Assembly (NCBI GenBank): GCA_902801375.1
Contig: CADCIB010000007.1
Span: 124,001-188,000, forward strand
Origin: an uncultured Prevotellaceae bacterium
GTDB lineage: Bacteria; Bacteroidota; Bacteroidia; Bacteroidales; Bacteroidaceae
Reading direction: 5' to 3'
Length of the DNA stretch: 64,000 nucleotides
The translations under genes and the position numbers were made by a program. The notes under the pieces are model-generated. The model did no database searches, was not told the origin of the DNA, and saw nothing but the letters and a program-made list of their open reading frames with translations. Shown here in pieces: positions 1 through 9,030 of this stretch (the first letter of the stretch is position 1; every line of letters begins with the position of its first letter).

Positions 1-1823
1 TCCTTGCTCATACAGGGTGCTCCATCCAGACCGGTGGGAACTGCTGTTGCCTCTATTTCCAGAACAGCCCATGAGCGCTGTGTGGCGATGGCACCGTCGA
101 TTCCTTCGGAGCTGCCCCAGGCGTAGTCTACGGTGATGGGCACATAGATGTGGAACAATCGGGCTTCCCCGCCTTTGTTCTGATAGATGATTCTGTATTC
201 TTCGGGTAAGTCGGTTTTCTGCTCTTCACCGGTCTCGGCCGGGATGTTCTCCAGTGTCACATAGCCATTCAGTTGCTCAATGTCGGCAATCTTGTCCATC
301 CGGTTGATGCGTGCCGTGTCGGTAGTGAGCACACGCTCGTTGTCAGGCAGATTGTAGTCGCTGCGGAACTCTTCGATTGTGGTGTACAGACGGCTGATTC
401 CATAGAAATCGTGGCCAGTGTGCTTGTAGTCTGGCTCGTCGCGGAACTGCTGTTGCCATACAATCTCGGTGTCTCGACAGTCCTTAAGGGTCACCAGGTC
501 GTGGAGTATGAACGTGTAAGGGTCGAACAGGCGTGCCCAGGTGTATTCAGTGTGGGCAAACATGTCGATGGGGCGGACGAAGCGCACATTGAAGAAACGA
601 TCCTCGAGCAGCATCTCGTAGCAGGCTTCGCTGTAGATTTCAATGTAGGCAGCAAACGACTGCTTACTACCCATGAAAGCATTGAGAGCACTGCCACCGT
701 CGATGTTGCTGTATTGACCTGCAAAGTTCAGAATGTCGCATGCCTCCACGCCGTTCTTCCAAACAATGTCCGTGCCGTCTTCTATGCAGACAAGGGGTAG
801 GGGAGTATCGTATTCCACATCGCCATTTCTGCCGACGATACATATGGCATCGGCCTGGGCATTGATGGCCAATTGGTACTCATGCCCAGAAAAACCATAG
901 ACCGTCCATGTGCCATCTGCCTCGGCATCGAACGAAGCGTTGCCATTGGCTTTGGAGGGAAGAGTGAAACGCATTCGGATGTCGTCGGCTGTGAAGTTCG
1001 AGAAGTGGCTGTCGTCATAGCTGACCATGTTTTTCCTGAAATACTGACGCATGTTGTCGCGCAGTTCCACCCCTGTCAGGTTCTGTCCTCCCGTTATGAA
1101 AGGCATGGGTGTACTGACGTGTAGCTCACGTGCGGTGGCCTCTGTCGCACTCATGTTGTTGGTGTTCAGCTCGTAGAAACTACTGATGAACTTACCTGTG
1201 ACTTGTCCGTAAGCCACGAAAATGTTCTGTGCAGGAATCACAATGTCCACATAAATGGCAGCATGATCCTTGTCGGTGAGGTTCTTGCGCACGAAACGGA
1301 TTGTTCCTGTGAGGGCCTTTCCTGCCAGTCCCTGGCCCTTATTCATGATGAGTGCCTCACGCGCTTCTGCATAGTCGTCTTTGCCTGTAATGGCTTTGGC
1401 TATGCCCTCGATGCGTCCGAACGACCATTCCAGCACGTTGGTTTGCCGCCCCTGCAGGTCGCTTGTCGTATAGCGGAAAATGCCGATGGTATCGGAAAGC
1501 TCCACCTGAGTATAGCTCATGGTTCCATCGACATAAGTCTTCTCGAATTGTACAGCGCTGCTTCCAAGCGTGCCTTCATAGGTTTCCAATTCGTAATCAG
1601 CTTCGAACTGTCCCTTGGTGTAGCCCATGCTTCCGATATGAGAGAGCACTTTTTCTTCTATCTGTGCCCAGCTGGTGCGCACCTCGCTGGTGCAGTTCAG
1701 GTAGCAGGTGGCATCAACGGTGATGCTTGTGTACACTTGATTGTTGTCGTTCGCCGCCCAAAGTTTACCGCAGCACACCATAAAGAGGGCAACCATGATG
1801 GTGTCCTTGTAGAATATCTTCAT
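1..1823 (-). CDS. Secreted protein of unknown function (3' end beyond window)
   Basis: An uninterrupted frame runs from an ATG at 1823 to the window edge, giving 607 codons with no stop; the C-terminus is missing. The N-terminus MKIFYKDTIMVALFMVCCGK followed by LWA-AND is a signal peptide with a likely cleavage site near residue 23, so the product is exported. The mature part contains many aromatic and acidic residues and no motif I recognise; it reads like a long beta-rich extracellular protein. It lies 92 bp downstream of the aldolase gene on the same strand, with a strong hairpin in the gap and no visible promoter of its own, so it may be expressed by read-through. A T9SS tail could lie outside the window. 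Coding status is secure; function is unknown. Confidence 0.75.
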   Translation of the reverse strand, partial: MKIFYKDTIMVALFMVCCGKLWAANDNNQVYTSITVDATCYLNCTSEVRTSWAQIEEKVLSHIGSMGYTKGQFEADYELETYEGTLGSSAVQFEKTYVDGTMSYTQVELSDTIGIFRYTTSDLQGRQTNVLEWSFGRIEGIAKAITGKDDYAEAREALIMNKGQGLAGKALTGTIRFVRKNLTDKDHAAIYVDIVIPAQNIFVAYGQVTGKFISSFYELNTNNMSATEATARELHVSTPMPFITGGQNLTGVELRDNMRQYFRKNMVSYDDSHFSNFTADDIRMRFTLPSKANGNASFDAEADGTWTVYGFSGHEYQLAINAQADAICIVGRNGDVEYDTPLPLVCIEDGTDIVWKNGVEACDILNFAGQYSNIDGGSALNAFMGSKQSFAAYIEIYSEACYEMLLEDRFFNVRFVRPIDMFAHTEYTWARLFDPYTFILHDLVTLKDCRDTEIVWQQQFRDEPDYKHTGHDFYGISRLYTTIEEFRSDYNLPDNERVLTTDTARINRMDKIADIEQLNGYVTLENIPAETGEEQKTDLPEEYRIIYQNKGGEARLFHIYVPITVDYAWGSSEGIDGAIATQRSWAVLEIEATAVPTGLDGAPCMSK

Positions 1824-1835
1824 GTTGATGATATA

Positions 1836-1895
1836 TAAAAAGAAAAGAGGGGGTGTCAAGGGCAAAACTGCTCCATGAGCCGCCTTGACACTCCC
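1836..1895 (-). terminator. Intrinsic terminator or attenuator after fba
   Basis: Arms GGGGGTGTCAAGG (1849-1861) and CCTTGACACTCCC (1883-1895) pair over 13 bp with one mismatch around a 21-nt loop. On the minus strand the stem is followed by a U-rich stretch (complement of 1836-1848). It ends only about 12 bp before the start of the next minus-strand gene, leaving little room for a promoter. Confidence 0.65.
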
Positions 1896-1915
1896 TCGGT
1901 AAAAGATGGTTACAA

Positions 1916-2926
1916 TTAGTCGAGTTGAGCTAGCTTGTTGTCAGAGCCAAGCACTTCCTTGATCTTGTGGCAGTAGAGCTCATACATCAGGTCGCGTGCG
2001 GGGCCACAATACTTGCGCGGGTCAAACTCGCCTGGTTTGTCATGGAACACCTTGCGAACAGCAGCGGTGAAGGCCAGACGCGAGTCGGAGTCGATGTTGA
2101 TCTTGCAGACTGCACTCTTCGAAGCCTTGCGAAGCTGATCCTCGGGGATGCCTACGGCGTCGGGCAGCTTGCCACCAAACTCGTTGATGATGTCCACATA
2201 CTCCTGCGGAACGGAAGAGCTTCCGTGCAGAACGATGGGGAATCCGGGCAGCTTCTCCATAATGGCATCGAGCACGTCGAAAGCCAATGGCGGCGGCACG
2301 AGCTTGCCGGTCTTTGGGTCGCGTGTGCACTGTTCGGGCTTGAACTTGTAGGCACCGTGGCTGGTACCGATAGAGATGGCAAGGCTATCTACGCCCGTCT
2401 TCGTCACGAAGTCGATCACCTCTTCGGGCTTTGTGTAGTGACTCTCTTCGGCCACCACCTCATCTTCCACGCCAGCCAGTACGCCAAGCTCACCCTCTAC
2501 GGTGACGTCGAACTGGTGAGCATATTCCACCACCTTCTTGGTCAGGGCTACATTCTCGTCGTAAGGCAGCGACGAGCCGTCAATCATGACGCTGGAGAAG
2601 CCCATGTCCACACAGCTCTTGCACAGCTCGAAACTGTCGCCGTGGTCGAGATGCAGACAAATCTCAGGATGGTTGCAGCCTAGTTCCTTGGCGTATTCCA
2701 CAGCACCCTGTGCCATGTAGCGCAGCAAGGTCTGGTTGGCATAGTTGCGGGCACCCTTCGACACCTGCAGGATAACAGGACTCTTCAGGTCGCTCGAAGC
2801 CTTGATGATGGCTTGCAGCTGCTCCATGTTGTTGAAGTTGAATGCGGGAATGGCGTAACCGCCGTTGATGGCCTTTTTGAACATCTCTCTGGTGTTCACC
2901 AAGCCTAAGTCTTTGTAATTAACCAT
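1916..2926 (-). CDS. fba: Class II fructose-1,6-bisphosphate aldolase
   Basis: 336 aa. Catalyses the reversible cleavage of fructose-1,6-bisphosphate to dihydroxyacetone phosphate and glyceraldehyde-3-phosphate in cytoplasmic glycolysis and gluconeogenesis. The class II zinc-site signature HLDHGD is present near residue 92, followed by GFSSVMIDGS, the VEGELG segment, the phosphate-binding AISIGTSHGAYKFK and the C-terminal KINIDSDSR. The arrangement (NNMEQ near the start, SHGAYKFK in the middle) resembles the IIB-type enzymes such as that of Giardia rather than the E. coli IIA form. Start ATG at 2926 is 50 bp below a good Bacteroidota promoter. Full length. Confidence 0.95.
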   Translation of the reverse strand: MVNYKDLGLVNTREMFKKAINGGYAIPAFNFNNMEQLQAIIKASSDLKSPVILQVSKGARNYANQTLLRYMAQGAVEYAKELGCNHPEICLHLDHGDSFELCKSCVDMGFSSVMIDGSSLPYDENVALTKKVVEYAHQFDVTVEGELGVLAGVEDEVVAEESHYTKPEEVIDFVTKTGVDSLAISIGTSHGAYKFKPEQCTRDPKTGKLVPPPLAFDVLDAIMEKLPGFPIVLHGSSSVPQEYVDIINEFGGKLPDAVGIPEDQLRKASKSAVCKINIDSDSRLAFTAAVRKVFHDKPGEFDPRKYCGPARDLMYELYCHKIKEVLGSDNKLAQLD

Positions 2927-2976
2927 GATATGAATCTTTTAATTTAACAAAAAACACGTGTTATTGATTTACTTTG

Positions 2977-3007
2977 CAAAAATACGCATTATTTTCGGTA
3001 TGGCAAA
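2977..3007 (-). promoter_or_regulatory. Promoter of fba
   Basis: On the minus strand, -33 TTTG (complement of 3004-3007), a 19-nt spacer and -7 TATTTTTG (complement of 2977-2984) match the Bacteroidota consensus, about 50 nt upstream of the fba ATG. Confidence 0.7.
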
Positions 3008-3050
3008 AGAAAATGCATTTTTTTTCAAAAATATAACGTAGAAAGAGTGG

Positions 3051-4733
3051 TCAAGGCTTACCGATGCGTTTCACTTGATTCTCGAAATCGTCGCGGTTGC
3101 CAGCGGCCTTATTCTTCACCTGGGCTCGGTAATTATAGATGGTGTTGACCGAGTAGTGCAGGAATTCGGCAATCTTCGAACTGTCCTCAATGCCCAGTCG
3201 GATGAGTGCGAAGATACGGATGCTGGTGTTGAGCTTTCCTGCATCTGCAACGGGGATTTGCTCCTCTTCGCGGAGCAATTGGTTGAAGTCGGTTACAAAA
3301 TTGGGGAAGAGATGTAGAAAAGCAGAATCGAAGTCGTTGTAGAGCGTGTCAAGTTCCTCGTTTCTCAGCTCCTGTGTTTTGGTGAGTCTCATCAGCTCAT
3401 CGTAGTTCTTGACCTTGGCCAGTTTGTTGACACGTTTGCGCAGTGCGTCCATCTTGTCGATATAGTTTGAGCATAGACTGAGAAACCGGCCGATGTATTC
3501 CTCTTTGACGCGGTTGGATTCGTTGAGCTGCAAGTTGGTGTCCGACAACTGATTGTTCAGGTCAGACAGTTGGCCGTTCATCTCGGAAAGCAACGTGTTG
3601 GCATGCGAAAGGTCGCTGTTCGACTGGCTGAGTTCCTGCTTGGCCTGAGCCAGACGGTTGCGCTGCCGGTAGACGAAGAAAAATGACACCAGCAACAGCA
3701 GAGCCAGCAGGCTGGCCATGCCGAGCATGAGCTGCAAGTGTCGGTTAGTGCGGTCTTTCTCTTCTTTATAATTCTGGGCTATATCCATCAGCAGCGGCAT
3801 GATGGTCCAGCTTCGTTGGCGCGAACCGTATTTGTTGGCACATTGACTGGCGAACATAATGTATCGGTAGCTACGATCGACGTCACCACGAATCATCAGT
3901 TGGTTGGCCAGTTCCCACATAGAGCCTTGGTCCATCACGGCATTGCGCACATCGGCCAACGCCGACTGTACCACCCAATTGATGGTTTGGGTGGAGTCCC
4001 CTCGGGTGTTATACTCCAAGTAACGATAGAACGCCACCAATGCGAAACGCTTAGAGTCTGGCTCTGTCTGCCTGAGCCAGGAATCGTTGACGGCCATCGA
4101 CTCTTTGTACTTGCCTGCGAAAAGAAGGGTTAGCTCGCGTTGTGAGAAGCTCGCATCATCGTCGTCGGGCATGGTCTGGAGCATCAGTGTGGCATATTGG
4201 CGCGACAATTCTTCATAACGCTTCTTGATTTCCGGCTGATGAGAGTAGTAGCTCAGTTCGGAGTACACATGGTTGAACGCTTGGTAGTATCTGCCTAAAG
4301 TCTTTCCCGTCAGCCGCTTTTTATCGATGTCGCCAAGAGTGGTTAGAGCTTCTTGATACATACCCGTGTTGGAACTGCGAATGGCCAGCATGGTTCGGCA
4401 CGAGTCAGCCGCAGCCTGGTCGTGGTTGCGATCAGCAATGTGAATGCACTGGTTGATATAGAAGAAAGCAGAATCGCTGACGTATGCCATGTAGTGCTGA
4501 AACAGACTATAGGCGCATCGGTAACGTTCGCTATCGGTTTCAGCTTTGTCCAGGAGTTGTGTCAGTTTGCGTGTTTGTGCTTGGTGTCGGGCGATGTGTT
4601 GGTCGAAATGCTCAATCTCCCTGTCAAGAACTCTGAGCAATGAGTCCTGACGCAGTATAAAATCCTGTGCCCTGCCATTCATGGTGGTCATCAGGCAAAG
4701 GCACAGGATGATTCTTTTCAGTGTCTTCCTCAT
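3051..4733 (-). CDS. DUF6377 transmembrane regulator with helical repeats
   Basis: 560 aa. An N-terminal signal sequence (MRKTLKRIILCLCLMTTMNG) leads to an all-helical region of roughly 300 residues that looks TPR-like. One membrane segment follows near residue 335 (MLGMASLLALLLLVSFFFVY), then a coiled coil with repeating SDLNNQLSDTNLQLNESN, and a cytoplasmic C-terminal part with IFALIRLGIEDSSKIAEFL and YSVNTIYNYRAQVKNKA. The last segment resembles a LuxR-type helix-turn-helix and is characteristic of the Bacteroidota DUF6377 family. The layout suggests a membrane-bound sensor and DNA-binding regulator; the signal and targets are unknown. The DUF4332 gene lies immediately upstream on the same strand with a 14-bp gap, so the two probably form a transcription unit. 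Confidence 0.8.
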   Translation of the reverse strand: MRKTLKRIILCLCLMTTMNGRAQDFILRQDSLLRVLDREIEHFDQHIARHQAQTRKLTQLLDKAETDSERYRCAYSLFQHYMAYVSDSAFFYINQCIHIADRNHDQAAADSCRTMLAIRSSNTGMYQEALTTLGDIDKKRLTGKTLGRYYQAFNHVYSELSYYSHQPEIKKRYEELSRQYATLMLQTMPDDDDASFSQRELTLLFAGKYKESMAVNDSWLRQTEPDSKRFALVAFYRYLEYNTRGDSTQTINWVVQSALADVRNAVMDQGSMWELANQLMIRGDVDRSYRYIMFASQCANKYGSRQRSWTIMPLLMDIAQNYKEEKDRTNRHLQLMLGMASLLALLLLVSFFFVYRQRNRLAQAKQELSQSNSDLSHANTLLSEMNGQLSDLNNQLSDTNLQLNESNRVKEEYIGRFLSLCSNYIDKMDALRKRVNKLAKVKNYDELMRLTKTQELRNEELDTLYNDFDSAFLHLFPNFVTDFNQLLREEEQIPVADAGKLNTSIRIFALIRLGIEDSSKIAEFLHYSVNTIYNYRAQVKNKAAGNRDDFENQVKRIGKP

Positions 4734-4747
4734 GGAAGTAGTGTGGA

Positions 4748-5155
4748 TTAGTACTCCATGACGGGTGGCAGCTCTGCGGCTTGCGCAATCATTTTCTCCA
4801 CCTCTTTCAGGGCCGGAACGCGGTTCACCAAGTTCTTCTGGTTGTTCACTTCTTCCAGTTTCGGCTGCAGGTTCTCAGCCTTGCGGTGCTTCAGTTCCTT
4901 CACGGTGTCGACGCCTGAGGCTTCCAAGAGTTCAGCAAACTGCGGTCCTACGCCATGGATGCGGATGAGATCGGCATGATTTGTCCACTTCAGGATGAGT
5001 TTCTCACTGATGCCAGTCTCCTCGGCCAAGTCTTTGCGACCTTTCTTTTTGGCGCATTTCTCCAAAAGGACGTCAGTGTCTTTGATGCCTACGGCAATCA
5101 GTTTCTCGGCAAATACGTCGCCTACACCTTCGATGTCAATAATCTTGTACTTCAT
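4748..5155 (-). CDS. DUF4332 helix-hairpin-helix protein
   Basis: 135 aa from the ATG at 5155. A longer frame starts two codons earlier, but at a TTG, so the ATG is preferred. Two helix-hairpin-helix-like repeats are visible: IEGVGDVFAEKLIAVGI near the start and IHGVGPQFAELLEASGV near residue 70, each with the GVG turn typical of DNA-contacting HhH motifs. This repeat pair is the DUF4332 arrangement. A nucleic-acid-binding role is inference; no catalytic domain is present. A -7 element TATATTTG lies on the minus strand at 5189-5196, 34 bp upstream. Confidence 0.85.
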   Translation of the reverse strand: MKYKIIDIEGVGDVFAEKLIAVGIKDTDVLLEKCAKKKGRKDLAEETGISEKLILKWTNHADLIRIHGVGPQFAELLEASGVDTVKELKHRKAENLQPKLEEVNNQKNLVNRVPALKEVEKMIAQAAELPPVMEY

Positions 5156-5188
5156 ATTCAAAAGGTTTTAAGTTAAACAATCGGTATG

Positions 5189-5196
5189 CAAATATA
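5189..5196 (-). promoter_or_regulatory. -7 element upstream of the DUF4332-DUF6377 unit
   Basis: TATATTTG on the minus strand matches the TAnnTTTG consensus. No convincing -33 element is visible at the expected distance. Confidence 0.45.
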
Positions 5197-5306
5197 CGGA
5201 AAAACGCTCAAAGGTCATGCATTTTGCCCGTTTTTTTTACATTTTTTAGGTTGTAACCTTTTGTTTTATGTCGTCTGGCCCTCACAAAACTTATCGTTGG
5301 TCAGCG

Positions 5307-6731
5307 CTATTCGTCCATTTGGAACAACGGATCCTCGGGCATGACCATGATTGGTTTCTGCTCGGCCATCTTCAGCATGTCGGCTGGCACGTACTTCTTG
5401 TCCACCACAAGACGGAACATGAACTCACGGAACCACTCATCGGTCATGATGAGGCAGCCCTGCTGTCCCCAAGTTGCGCCCCAGGAGTTCTCTACTTTCC
5501 ATTTCCGAGCCTTGCCTTGTTCGTCCAAATCGACGGCGGTCAGGGTCATGGCATGGGTCGATCCGCTGTCGAAGGTGGCAATGCGCTGCGCTTTGTCCAT
5601 CGTAAACTGTGTCTGGAAGAGCGACTCATAGTCGAAGTTGTCCAGGGCGCAATAGCCGCGCTGGCGGTCCAGTTGCTTGCCAACGTCGTAAGAGCTGTAC
5701 ATCTTGCGGCCGTCTTTCAGGGCGGCGATGGCCAACTGTTCAATCTCGTCCATGGGCAGGTTCAGGTATTTCCAGTTATGGCCATCGTAGGTGTGGCGGT
5801 CGTATTCCACCTCGTAGGTCTGGTGATAGGGGCGTCGCGGGTCGTTCATCACCATGACGAATGTGCCGTTGATCTTCTCGCCAACCACCTCGCGGAAGAA
5901 TTCCTTCGGTGTGTATTGGTGTGCCGGCGCGAGTGATTTACCTTCCTTGTCCTTATAGGCATAGGTGAACTGCTTCAGCGGCTCACCCAGTGTCATGCTG
6001 AGCAGACGGTACACCTCGCCGAGCATCTCGGTCTTGGCAGCCTGAATGTCCTTCTTGCTCTTCTTGGCGGTCACCATGTCGCGCAACTTCAACCCTTGCT
6101 GGCGAAGCACGCTCTTCATGATAGTGGCCATCTTCGATGTGTTTTCAGCCGAGTAGGTTTCGGGCATGGCCTCGCGTGGCACCAGTCCATATTTGTCGGC
6201 CAAGTCGGCCACACCGCAGAAGGTACCACCATCGTTAATGGGGCTCTTGAAGAAGAACTGCACACGTGTATCGTCCAACGACTTGTCAGCATTGTCGATG
6301 ACACCTTGCAAGAAGAGGTTTGCCTTCTCCAGTTGGTCCCAGAAGAAAAGGTAGTCCTGCGAGAATTCCAAATTCACCTTCGTTTCAGCGGGGATGAATC
6401 CTAAGGTGGAATCCTTACGTTGGGCGAAGTTCGAGCGCAGCACGTTCATGCCAGAGAACATCCAACAACGTCCCGACTGCTTTTGGTCGGTGATGCTCTG
6501 CTTCGGCGTTTCCACGCTGAAATAGGTGTCCAACTGTCGCTGGGCTTCGAAATTCTTAGCCAAATCGTCGATCTTGTTCGATGCCATCGCATTGAACATG
6601 GCGCGTTGTTGGGGTTTCTGTACTTGCTGGATTTGGCGCACCATCTGCTCCGTGATGCCACCGTCTTTGGTCTGTGCCTCGGCAGTCATGCTCAATGCGA
6701 ACAGACCTGCCATGATGAAATACTTGTTCAT
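5307..6731 (-). CDS. Secreted peptidase C1-like (aminopeptidase C / bleomycin hydrolase family)
   Basis: 474 aa from ATG 6731. The open frame extends upstream to 6929, but that part crosses both divergent promoters, so the ATG giving MNKYFIMAGLFALSMTAEAQ (a signal peptide) is the start. It belongs to the papain-fold bleomycin hydrolase family: catalytic Cys in QKQSGRCWMFSG, His in GSTHAMTLTAVD and Asn in KVENSWGATWGQQG are all present. Unlike the cytoplasmic enzyme, this copy is exported, so it probably trims peptides in the periplasm or outside the cell, fitting a peptide-using anaerobe. It is transcribed divergently from dxs. Family assignment is firm; the exact specificity is not. Confidence 0.9.
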   Translation of the reverse strand: MNKYFIMAGLFALSMTAEAQTKDGGITEQMVRQIQQVQKPQQRAMFNAMASNKIDDLAKNFEAQRQLDTYFSVETPKQSITDQKQSGRCWMFSGMNVLRSNFAQRKDSTLGFIPAETKVNLEFSQDYLFFWDQLEKANLFLQGVIDNADKSLDDTRVQFFFKSPINDGGTFCGVADLADKYGLVPREAMPETYSAENTSKMATIMKSVLRQQGLKLRDMVTAKKSKKDIQAAKTEMLGEVYRLLSMTLGEPLKQFTYAYKDKEGKSLAPAHQYTPKEFFREVVGEKINGTFVMVMNDPRRPYHQTYEVEYDRHTYDGHNWKYLNLPMDEIEQLAIAALKDGRKMYSSYDVGKQLDRQRGYCALDNFDYESLFQTQFTMDKAQRIATFDSGSTHAMTLTAVDLDEQGKARKWKVENSWGATWGQQGCLIMTDEWFREFMFRLVVDKKYVPADMLKMAEQKPIMVMPEDPLFQMDE

Positions 6732-6762
6732 GTGATGAGTTGATTGTCGTCTATTGATGCTG

Positions 6763-6794
6763 CAAAGATACGGCTTTATTCTGAATTGGGCAAG
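6763..6794 (-). promoter_or_regulatory. Promoter of the peptidase C1 gene
   Basis: Minus strand: -33 CTTG (complement of 6791-6794), 20-nt spacer, -7 TATCTTTG (complement of 6763-6770). It rules out the upstream in-frame starts of the peptidase. Confidence 0.7.
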
Positions 6795-6819
6795 ATTAAT
6801 ACAAAAAAATGGCTTTTTT

Positions 6820-6851
6820 CTTGTCGCTTTGCACACTTCTTTGTACCTTTG
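6820..6851 (+). promoter_or_regulatory. Promoter of dxs
   Basis: -33 CTTG at 6820-6823, 20-nt spacer, -7 TACCTTTG at 6844-6851. Transcription should begin near 6857, which places the dxs start downstream of this point and supports the GTG at 6877. Confidence 0.7.
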
Positions 6852-6876
6852 CCGCCCCAATCTATATATTAATAAG

Positions 6877-8775
6877 GTGGAAGAACAGAAAACAACGATA
6901 TTGGAAACCATCGACAGCCCTGCCGACATCCGACGGCTGAAGGTGGAACAACTGCCACAGCTTTGTGGCGAACTTCGACAGATGATTGTCGAGGAGACAT
7001 CGGTGAACCCTGGCCACTTGGCCTCCGGGCTGGGTGTGGTGGAGCTGACCGTGGCTCTGCACTACGTCTACGATACACCCGATGACCGCATTGTATGGGA
7101 TGTGGGCCATCAGGCCTACGGCCACAAGATACTGACCGGACGTCGCAAGCAGTTCTCGACCAACCGCAAGTTGCACGGCATACGACCCTTTCCCTCACCT
7201 TTGGAGAGCGAGTACGACACGTTTGTGTGCGGTCATGCGTCGAACAGCATCTCTGCCGCCTTGGGCATGGCTGTAGCCGCACGCCTTGAAGGGAATGAGA
7301 AACGCCACGTCGTGGCCGTCATTGGCGATGGCGCCATGTCGGGCGGACTCGCTTTTGAAGGCTTGAACAACGCCTCGTCATCGCCCAACGACCTGCTGAT
7401 TATCCTCAACGACAACAATATGTCTATCGACCGTTCTGTGGGTGGCATGAAGCAATACCTGCTGAACCTCAATACCAGCGAGACCTACAACCGCCTGCGC
7501 TTCCGTGCGGCACGCTGGCTGAAAGAAAAAGGCATGCTCGAGGAAGGTCGTCGACAGGGGCTCATCCGTCTGGGCAATGCCGTGAAATCGGCACTCAGCC
7601 ATCAGCAGAACATCTTCGAAGGACTGAACATTCGCTATTTCGGACCCGCTGACGGACACAACGTGGTGGAAATTGTCAGGTTGCTCCGACAACTGAAAGA
7701 CATGAAAGGCCCCAAACTGTTGCACCTGCACACGCAGAAAGGGCACGGCTATAAGCCCGCCGAGGACCAAGCCACCATCTGGCACGCCCCCGGCAAGTTC
7801 GACCCCGCCACAGGGGAGCGCATCAAGAGCGACGACCGCAACCAACCGCCGAAGTATCAGGACGTGTTTGGGCATACCTTGCTCGAACTGGCTCAGCAGA
7901 ATCCGCGCATCGTTGGGGTAACTCCTGCCATGCCGTCGGGTTGTTCTATGAATATCATGATGAAGGCCTTGCCCGAGCGAACCTTCGACGTGGGCATCGC
8001 TGAAGGTCACGCCGTGACATTCTCCGCCGGTATGGCAAAAGACGGCCTGCAGCCCTTCTGCAACATCTATAGCGCATTCTCTCAGCGAGCCTACGACAAT
8101 ATCATCCACGACGTGGCGATGCTCAACCTGCCAGTGGTGTTCTGTTTCGACCGCGCCGGTCTTGTAGGCGAGGACGGTCCAACCCACCATGGTGCCTTCG
8201 ACCTGGCTGCCCTGCGCCCTGTGCCGAACCTCACCATCGCCTCGCCCATGAACGAACACGAGTTGCGCCATCTGATGTTTACGGCACAGTTGCCCGACAA
8301 GGGGGCGTTCGTCATCCGCTATCCCCGCGGAAAGGGTGTGTTGGTGGATTGGCGCTGCCCCATGGAGGAAGTGCCTGTAGGCAAAGGCCGCAGACTGACC
8401 GACGGCACCGATGTGGCTGTGCTGAGCCTTGGTCCCGTGGGCAACAATGTGCAGAATGCACTCTGTTGCGGATTGACGGGTATTTCCGTAGCTCACTACG
8501 ACATGCGATTCCTGAAACCCTTAGACGAGGAGATTTTGGAGGAAGTGGCTGCACGATTCGATAAGATCATCACTGTTGAGGATGGTGTCCGCGACGGCGG
8601 ATTGGGCTCTGCCGTGCTGGAATGGATGAGCGACCACGGCTATCATCCCACCATCGAGCGCCTCGGACTGCCCGACCGCTTCGTTGAGCATGGCACCGTG
8701 CCCGAACTTCAGCACATCGTGGGCATCGATACCGACGGCATTCGCCAGGCCATCGTCAGGCTGATGAAAGCATAA
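6877..8775 (+). CDS. dxs: 1-deoxy-D-xylulose-5-phosphate synthase
   Basis: 632 aa from the GTG at 6877; the frame is open to 6754 but that part includes the promoter. Condenses pyruvate with glyceraldehyde-3-phosphate using thiamine diphosphate, the first step of the non-mevalonate isoprenoid pathway. Visible signatures: [14 protein letters not shown], the ThDP motif [17 protein letters not shown] through NDNNMSID, and the transketolase-type central domain with [16 protein letters not shown] and [16 protein letters not shown]. The C-terminal domain ([17 protein letters not shown]) is complete. A GTG start is unusual; TTG at 6901 is a less likely alternative. Probably monocistronic, followed by a tandem repeat and the trkA promoter. 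Confidence 0.95.
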   Translation: MEEQKTTILETIDSPADIRRLKVEQLPQLCGELRQMIVEETSVNPGHLASGLGVVELTVALHYVYDTPDDRIVWDVGHQAYGHKILTGRRKQFSTNRKLHGIRPFPSPLESEYDTFVCGHASNSISAALGMAVAARLEGNEKRHVVAVIGDGAMSGGLAFEGLNNASSSPNDLLIILNDNNMSIDRSVGGMKQYLLNLNTSETYNRLRFRAARWLKEKGMLEEGRRQGLIRLGNAVKSALSHQQNIFEGLNIRYFGPADGHNVVEIVRLLRQLKDMKGPKLLHLHTQKGHGYKPAEDQATIWHAPGKFDPATGERIKSDDRNQPPKYQDVFGHTLLELAQQNPRIVGVTPAMPSGCSMNIMMKALPERTFDVGIAEGHAVTFSAGMAKDGLQPFCNIYSAFSQRAYDNIIHDVAMLNLPVVFCFDRAGLVGEDGPTHHGAFDLAALRPVPNLTIASPMNEHELRHLMFTAQLPDKGAFVIRYPRGKGVLVDWRCPMEEVPVGKGRRLTDGTDVAVLSLGPVGNNVQNALCCGLTGISVAHYDMRFLKPLDEEILEEVAARFDKIITVEDGVRDGGLGSAVLEWMSDHGYHPTIERLGLPDRFVEHGTVPELQHIVGIDTDGIRQAIVRLMKA

Positions 8776-8808
8776 TGTTTGTGTTTATTCAGACTGGTTT
8801 TTGTGTCA

Positions 8809-8880
8809 GAAACACTTTGTTTCTATATTGGAAACACTTTGTTTCTGACGCAAAAACATTTTGTTTCTGACGCGGAAACA
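8809..8880. repeat. 22-bp tandem repeat with palindromic core, between dxs and trkA
   Basis: A 22-bp unit starts at 8809, 8831 and 8853, with a partial fourth copy at 8875. Each unit opens with GAAACACTTTGTTTC (third copy AAAACATTTTGTTTC), a palindrome with 6-bp arms and a 3-nt centre, followed by a 7-nt linker such as TGACGCA/G. TTTGTTTC-TGACGCG-GAAACAAA near the end can also fold as a hairpin. It could end dxs transcription or bind a dimeric protein. Confidence 0.75.
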
Positions 8881-8976
8881 AATCAGAATAATGGGAAAAC
8901 CGCCAAATACAATAGGAATTAATTACAACTCTGAAGTTATTTTCTTGAAAGAGAAACAGCAAATAACTGGTCTAAA

Positions 8977-9009
8977 TCTTGTATATTTCCTTGAAAGATT
9001 GTATCTTTG
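8977..9009 (+). promoter_or_regulatory. Promoter of trkA-trkH-manA
   Basis: -33 TCTTG ending at 8981, 20-nt spacer, -7 TATCTTTG at 9002-9009. The short leader contains ATG ATG TAA (9021-9029), a two-codon open frame ending 1 nt before the trkA ATG. Confidence 0.7.
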
Positions 9010-9030
9010 CACCCATAATCATGATGTAAG

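Noticed and set aside
5307..6929. Longer peptidase C1 frame starting at 6929
   Set aside because: The extra 66 codons cross both divergent promoters and would remove the signal peptide from the N-terminus.
7378..8496. Minus-strand frame of 372 codons
   Set aside because: Antisense to dxs; rich in His and Gln with no domain.
8809..8880. Possible CRISPR array
   Set aside because: 22-bp period with 7-nt variable parts is far too short for spacers.
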